In this document: positions 21,366 through 24,843 of the stretch, in pieces
How positions within the stretch are numbered: position 1 is the first letter of the stretch
Layout: the number at the start of each line of letters is the position of its first letter
Origin: CAMASH01 sp041746635
GTDB taxonomy: Bacteria; Verrucomicrobiota; Verrucomicrobiia; Chthoniobacterales; Terrimicrobiaceae
Length of the DNA: 24,843 bases
Assembly (NCBI GenBank): GCA_041746635.1
Contig: JBGTGQ010000059.1
Span: 1-24,843, forward strand
Reading direction: 5' to 3'
Position numbers and translations under genes: made by a program
Notes under the pieces: model-generated
Databases searched by the model: none
What the model was told of the DNA's origin: nothing
The model's input: only the letters and a program-made list of their open reading frames with translations

Positions 21366-22004
21366 TTACTGCACCCGACCGCCGCTGGGCTCGACAGCTC
21401 CGCCGACAAAGAGGACGGCCTCGGCGGGAGTCTGATCGGCGGAAGCCTGGGGCGGCAGCGATTCCAAAGCCTCTTTGTCCGCGGCAGCTTCGGCGGGATC
21501 CAGCAGGGCCTTGGCCGGCTCGACTTTTTCCGTGCGGGCAACCTGGCCGTCGCCGAGACGATTGATGTTGCGCAGGAAAATCCACAGCTGGATGCCCCCA
21601 AGGGTGAAAATGACGATCAGGGCGGATGCCACAAAAACCGGCATCAGGCGGCGACGCGGACGCAACCGACGGGCGACACGGCTGGCTGCGTCCTCGGGAA
21701 TATCCTGGAGGTATTGATAACCCTCGGTGCCGCACTGTCCGGGGTCCGGCAACTTACAACGGATCTCCGCAAAAGGGATGCCGAGATATTTGGCGTAATC
21801 GGCCAGATAAAGGCGGGCGTAGCTCGGGTGGGTAAAATGCGAAAAATCGTCGGCCTCGATTTCCTTGAGCCGCTGCACACGGATGCGGGTATCGCGGGCG
21901 GCTTTTTCCAGCGGGATGTCCTGCGCCTCACGGGCGGCGGCCAGCAGCGGGCCCAGGGAGTTTCCGGCCGAATCGATTTTTCGCGCGGCGGAAACTTCAA
22001 ACAT
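21366..22004 (-). CDS. RodZ-like HTH/transmembrane protein
   Basis: 212 residues. Residues 15-85 form an HTH of the RodZ/Xre kind: LGPLLAAAREAQDIPLEKAARDTRIRVQRLKEIEADDFS, then the typical RodZ continuation SYARLYLADYAKYLGIPFAEI. A basic stretch RRLRPRRRL precedes one membrane span (120-144, MPVFVASALIVIFTLGGIQLW), and the last 65 residues are an acidic, alanine/proline-rich tail without the beta-domain of full-length RodZ. RodZ links MreB filaments to the membrane in rod-shaped cells. The shortened outer tail suggests a reduced version. It sits between ftsK and rimO, an arrangement typical of cell-division clusters in several phyla. There is no strong ribosome-binding sequence before its ATG. 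Confidence 0.85.
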   Translation of the reverse strand: MFEVSAARKIDSAGNSLGPLLAAAREAQDIPLEKAARDTRIRVQRLKEIEADDFSHFTHPSYARLYLADYAKYLGIPFAEIRCKLPDPGQCGTEGYQYLQDIPEDAASRVARRLRPRRRLMPVFVASALIVIFTLGGIQLWIFLRNINRLGDGQVARTEKVEPAKALLDPAEAAADKEALESLPPQASADQTPAEAVLFVGGAVEPSGGRVQ

Positions 22005-22148
22005 GGCGCAGGGAATTGAGGTTTTGATGCAAAGCCGGACTCACAAAGCTACTCCAGAAGAGCAGCCCACGTGCCAGATCAAAACCATTGTTTGCAGCAG
22101 CCATTGAGCTCTAATTTTTATTCGTCCCTTTCGATTTAATAACAAGAG

Positions 22149-22175
22149 AAAAACCCATGAGCGAGAAGGTTTTTT
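22149..22175 (-). terminator. weak intrinsic-type hairpin after ftsK
   Basis: AAAAACC (22149-22155) pairs with GGTTTTT (22168-22174) across 12 nt. Read on the minus strand the T-run closes the hairpin, as for a bidirectional terminator, 26-52 bp past the ftsK stop. Confidence 0.4.
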
Positions 22176-22200
22176 GCATATTACCAGTCGCGTAACCGCC

Positions 22201-24639
22201 TTAATCCAAAGATTCGAGATTTACGAGGATTTCCCGGTCCTTCGCGCCGTCCCGGGGGCCAAGGATTCCGCGCTGTTCCAAAATGTCCACGATGCGGGCC
22301 GAACGGGTGTAACCGAGGCGAAGCCGGCGCTGAAAAAGCGAGGTCGAGGCACGACGTTCCTGTTTCATAATCTCGAGGACTTTTTGGACCAATTCCTCGT
22401 CCTCGTCGGTCACATCCTCGTCGTTCTGTGATGAGGAGTTGAGTTTCTCATGCATGCTGGCTTCGAAATTCGGCTTGGCCTGAGCGGCGACAAAATCGAC
22501 CAAGCGGCGGATTTCCTCGTCCGTCACCAATACGCCCTGAGCGCGCAGCAAGGTGGAGGTGCCGGGCGGTAGGTAGAGCATGTCGCCCTGACCAAGCAGT
22601 TTTTCCGCGCCCTTCTGATCGAGGATAACGCGGCTGTCCAAACCCGAGGCCACTTGGAAGGCGATGCGGCTGGGGATGTTTGCCTTGATGATACCGGTGA
22701 CAACATCGGCCCGCGGTGTTTGTGTGGCGACGATGAGGTGAATGCCGGCCGCCCGGGCCATCTGCGTGATGCGGGCGATGGCGCCTTCGACATCGGCCGG
22801 AGCGGTCTGCATGAGATCCGCCAACTCGTCCACGATCACGACGATATAAGGCATGCGGTCGGGGATGATCAGTTCGTCGTCGCGAGGCACGGTAACGGGG
22901 GGGGCCATCGGTTCCTCGTCCGGTTCTTCCACGTCGGTAGTTTCTTCCGCCGCCACGGGCGGGAGTTCGGCGTCGTTGACCGCCTTTTCTTCGTCGAGTT
23001 CCTTTTGCGATTTGGGCAGGGGCCGGTCGTTAAAGCTGGTGATGTTGCGCACGCCCGACTTGGCAAAAATCTGGTAACGCTGCTCCATCTCGTCGACCAC
23101 CCAGCGCAGGGCAAGGAGAACTTTTTTCGGATCGGTGACGACGGGCGTCACAAGATGCGGCAGCTCGTTATAGATCTGCATTTCCACCACTTTCGGATCG
23201 ATCATGATGAAGCGCAGTTCCTCCGGCGTGTAGCGGAAGAGCAGGCTGGCGATGATGGAATTAATGCAAACGCTCTTGCCGCTGCCAGTGGTGCCGGCGA
23301 CGAGGCAGTGCGGCATTTTGGCCAGATCGGCGATGATGGTTTTGCCATAGACATCCTTGCCGAGGGCCAGCGGCAACTTCGCGCCGGAGTGAAGCCAGTT
23401 TTCCGTTTCGAGTAGCTCGCGCAGAGTCACTTTCACCTTGCTCGCGTTGGCCAGTTCGATGCCCACGGTGTCCTTGCCCGGAATGGGCGCGAGGATGTTG
23501 ATGCTCTGGGCGCGGGTGGCGCGGGCCAGGTCACGCTCCAGGCTGGTGATTCGGTCCACCCGCACGCCGCTCTCGGGGTAAACCTCGTACCGCGTGATGC
23601 TCGGACCCTTCGTGATGTCCCCGGGGTGCGCGACAATGCCGAAATGTTTCAATGTTTCCAGAATGGTGGTCTGGATGGCCAGCAATCCGGCATGATCGGT
23701 GGGGCTGCGGTTTTCCTCGTCCAGGGGCTCGAGCAGATCGAGGGGGGGCAGTTGGTAATTTTCCAGCACCAGTCCGGCCAGGTTTGGTTTCGTCTCCGGC
23801 TTTCTTTTCCGCCCGGCCTCGATGTCGGCCAGGGACGGACGTTTTTCCGTCGGCGCGGTGGAGTCGATAATCCGTGGCTCAGGGAAACTTCCGGGCTCCG
23901 CGACGGGAGCGGGTTCCGGACTGTCCTTTGGACCGAAGAGCGGTTTTTTCTTGAGCTGGCGTTCGAGTTTATCCGCCTGCTTGGCCAGCTTGCGTTTCTC
24001 CTCCTCAATCCGCTCGGTCTCCTCCATGTCGGCGAGGCGGCGGCGTTCTTTTTCGGCGAAGTGCTGTTTAATACCCAGCCAGAGGCTCTTGAGCACATTG
24101 ACCGGATGGAATCCGATGGCCAGCACCAGGCTGGCCAGGTAAATGACCCCCAACACGATGGGAGCGCCCACTTCGCCCAGCGGGCCGCCAAAGGCTTTCT
24201 CCCCCACCCATTTTCCAAGCCAACCGCCGGGCCCCTCAATGCGAACGTCTTGCCGCCAGCTCTCGAGAAACCACGGCTGCAAGTGCAGCAAACACGCGCC
24301 GGAGAGAATAAAAAGAAACGCCCAGCCGATCCGTTCGCGAATGGAAAAATCCCTCGTGGTCAGCTTAGCCAAACCATAGCCACCCAAGACGATGATCCAA
24401 AGCCACGCCGCCGCTCCGAAAAGAAAATAGAGATATCCCGCCACAATGGCCCCGACCACGCCGCACAAGTTGTGCATCACGGGATTGGCCGCGTTCGTCG
24501 TGCTGATGATGGGCACCCAAGACGGAATATCGCGCGGACTGAATGAGATGAGAGCCACGGGCAGCAGGACGGCCAGACCGGTCAGGATCAAGCCGATGAC
24601 GGCATCCCAGGTGCCGCGACGTTTCTGTTTGTTTGCCAT
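22201..24639 (-). CDS. ftsK: DNA translocase FtsK/SpoIIIE
   Basis: 812 residues. The N-terminus has four membrane spans at about 14-33, 58-78, 80-95 and 103-122, and a fifth at 160-178. A charged proline-rich linker (195-295) follows, then the motor. Walker A is GTTGSGKS (449-456), the IDPKVVEM strand is at about 480-487, and Walker B is IVVIVDELADLM (599-610). The gamma winged-helix domain at the end (RRASTSLFQRRLRLGYTRSARIVDILEQRGILGP) reads KOPS-type polarity sequences. FtsK pumps chromosomal DNA through the closing septum and activates dimer resolution. An acidic insertion (about 545-592, DAELPPVAAEETTDVEEPDEEP) separates the two Walker motifs. It is first in ftsK-rodZ-rimO on the minus strand, but with a 196-bp gap and a hairpin before rodZ. 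Confidence 0.97.
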   Translation of the reverse strand: MANKQKRRGTWDAVIGLILTGLAVLLPVALISFSPRDIPSWVPIISTTNAANPVMHNLCGVVGAIVAGYLYFLFGAAAWLWIIVLGGYGLAKLTTRDFSIRERIGWAFLFILSGACLLHLQPWFLESWRQDVRIEGPGGWLGKWVGEKAFGGPLGEVGAPIVLGVIYLASLVLAIGFHPVNVLKSLWLGIKQHFAEKERRRLADMEETERIEEEKRKLAKQADKLERQLKKKPLFGPKDSPEPAPVAEPGSFPEPRIIDSTAPTEKRPSLADIEAGRKRKPETKPNLAGLVLENYQLPPLDLLEPLDEENRSPTDHAGLLAIQTTILETLKHFGIVAHPGDITKGPSITRYEVYPESGVRVDRITSLERDLARATRAQSINILAPIPGKDTVGIELANASKVKVTLRELLETENWLHSGAKLPLALGKDVYGKTIIADLAKMPHCLVAGTTGSGKSVCINSIIASLLFRYTPEELRFIMIDPKVVEMQIYNELPHLVTPVVTDPKKVLLALRWVVDEMEQRYQIFAKSGVRNITSFNDRPLPKSQKELDEEKAVNDAELPPVAAEETTDVEEPDEEPMAPPVTVPRDDELIIPDRMPYIVVIVDELADLMQTAPADVEGAIARITQMARAAGIHLIVATQTPRADVVTGIIKANIPSRIAFQVASGLDSRVILDQKGAEKLLGQGDMLYLPPGTSTLLRAQGVLVTDEEIRRLVDFVAAQAKPNFEASMHEKLNSSSQNDEDVTDEDEELVQKVLEIMKQERRASTSLFQRRLRLGYTRSARIVDILEQRGILGPRDGAKDREILVNLESLD

Positions 24640-24843
24640 GAAAACCTGTGAGTCTCCGCAATTCCTGCCTTCTCCGCAAGCACCGCGAAACCTGATGCTC
24701 TAAGCCGTAACTATGCAGTTGAAGAGGAAAAAGACCCGAGCGGCGGAGGAATTTGGCCAACTGCATTGCAGTTGGGAAAAGGTGAGAGGATTTTTTCCCA
24801 GAGAGTGTTCCACCACAGCCGATGAGACTTGGGGATGCCAAGG
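24640..24843. other. upstream region of ftsK, no gene seen
   Basis: No family is recognisable in any frame of this terminal stretch. It holds a 19-bp palindrome and an adjacent A/T-stem hairpin, GGGAAAA...TTTTCCC at 24774-24800, and could contain ftsK control signals. Confidence 0.5.
24757..24775. promoter_or_regulatory. perfect palindrome CCAACTGCA-T-TGCAGTTGG upstream of ftsK
   Basis: Nine-base arms are exact reverse complements around a single T. The half-site TGCAGTTG recurs at about 24713-24720. It is a good shape for a dimeric regulator site roughly 120-140 bp upstream of the ftsK ATG. It is not followed by a terminator T-tract in direct contact. Confidence 0.35.

Noticed and set aside
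20132..21565. Plus-strand open frame of 477 codons
   Set aside because: It is a shadow of rimO and the RodZ-like gene on the opposite strand; glycine/histidine-rich with no domain.

Overview
The window looks like a chromosomal segment of a moderately GC-rich Gram-negative-type bacterium, most likely in the Verrucomicrobiota. That assignment is an inference from gene style, namely Rhs-core wording, a REP-associated transposase with GGGGTCAGACC repeats, and many intergenic hairpins built on short GC-rich words. No rRNA or other definitive marker is present.

Bases 1-3800 are an accessory region. It opens with the 3' end of an Rhs/YD-repeat polymorphic-toxin gene whose variable tip carries a zinc-metalloprotease HExxH motif. 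A translationally coupled small lipoprotein follows and is a candidate immunity protein. Next come about 760 bp of non-coding repeat mosaic, an AT-rich orphan toxin tail with a three-helix membrane protein, and a complete REP-associated tyrosine transposase (RAYT). The RAYT has 26-bp imperfect terminal inverted repeats and satellite arrays of the same motif.

Bases 3800-11000 are mostly housekeeping genes, with two notable fusions. One is Tgt (queuine tRNA-ribosyltransferase) joined to an MnmC/MnmD-type methyltransferase, so two tRNA wobble-base functions would sit on one chain. The other is a BadF/MurK-type sugar kinase joined to MurQ, for recycling of cell-wall MurNAc. Between them lie a GreA/GreB-C-like protein, NAD-dependent DNA ligase LigA with an unusual insertion, and a VanZ-like membrane protein overlapping the ligA start. 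An unexplained structured stretch with two long stems and a T7 tract follows the kinase-MurQ gene.

Bases 11000-15700 hold a glyoxalase-BrnT-CopG operon (metabolic gene plus toxin-antitoxin), tRNA-Ser(CGA), and a minus-strand run of UPF0173 hydrolase, TatA, exported endonuclease/exonuclease/phosphatase protein, and a thioredoxin-fold lipid-free exported protein in which both redox cysteines are serine. Bases 15700-19100 carry cstA (peptide/pyruvate-type transporter) and aroB (shikimate pathway), separated by three different hairpin repeats. Bases 19150-19800 hold a VapBC-like ribbon-helix-helix/PIN pair with a strong sigma70-like promoter placed so close to the ATG that the transcript should be leaderless.

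Bases 19950-24640 are a minus-strand cell-division/ribosome cluster, ftsK - rodZ-like - rimO. The last 200 bases are upstream DNA of ftsK with a perfect 19-bp palindrome. All functional statements are from reading sequence and translated motifs. No database search was run.
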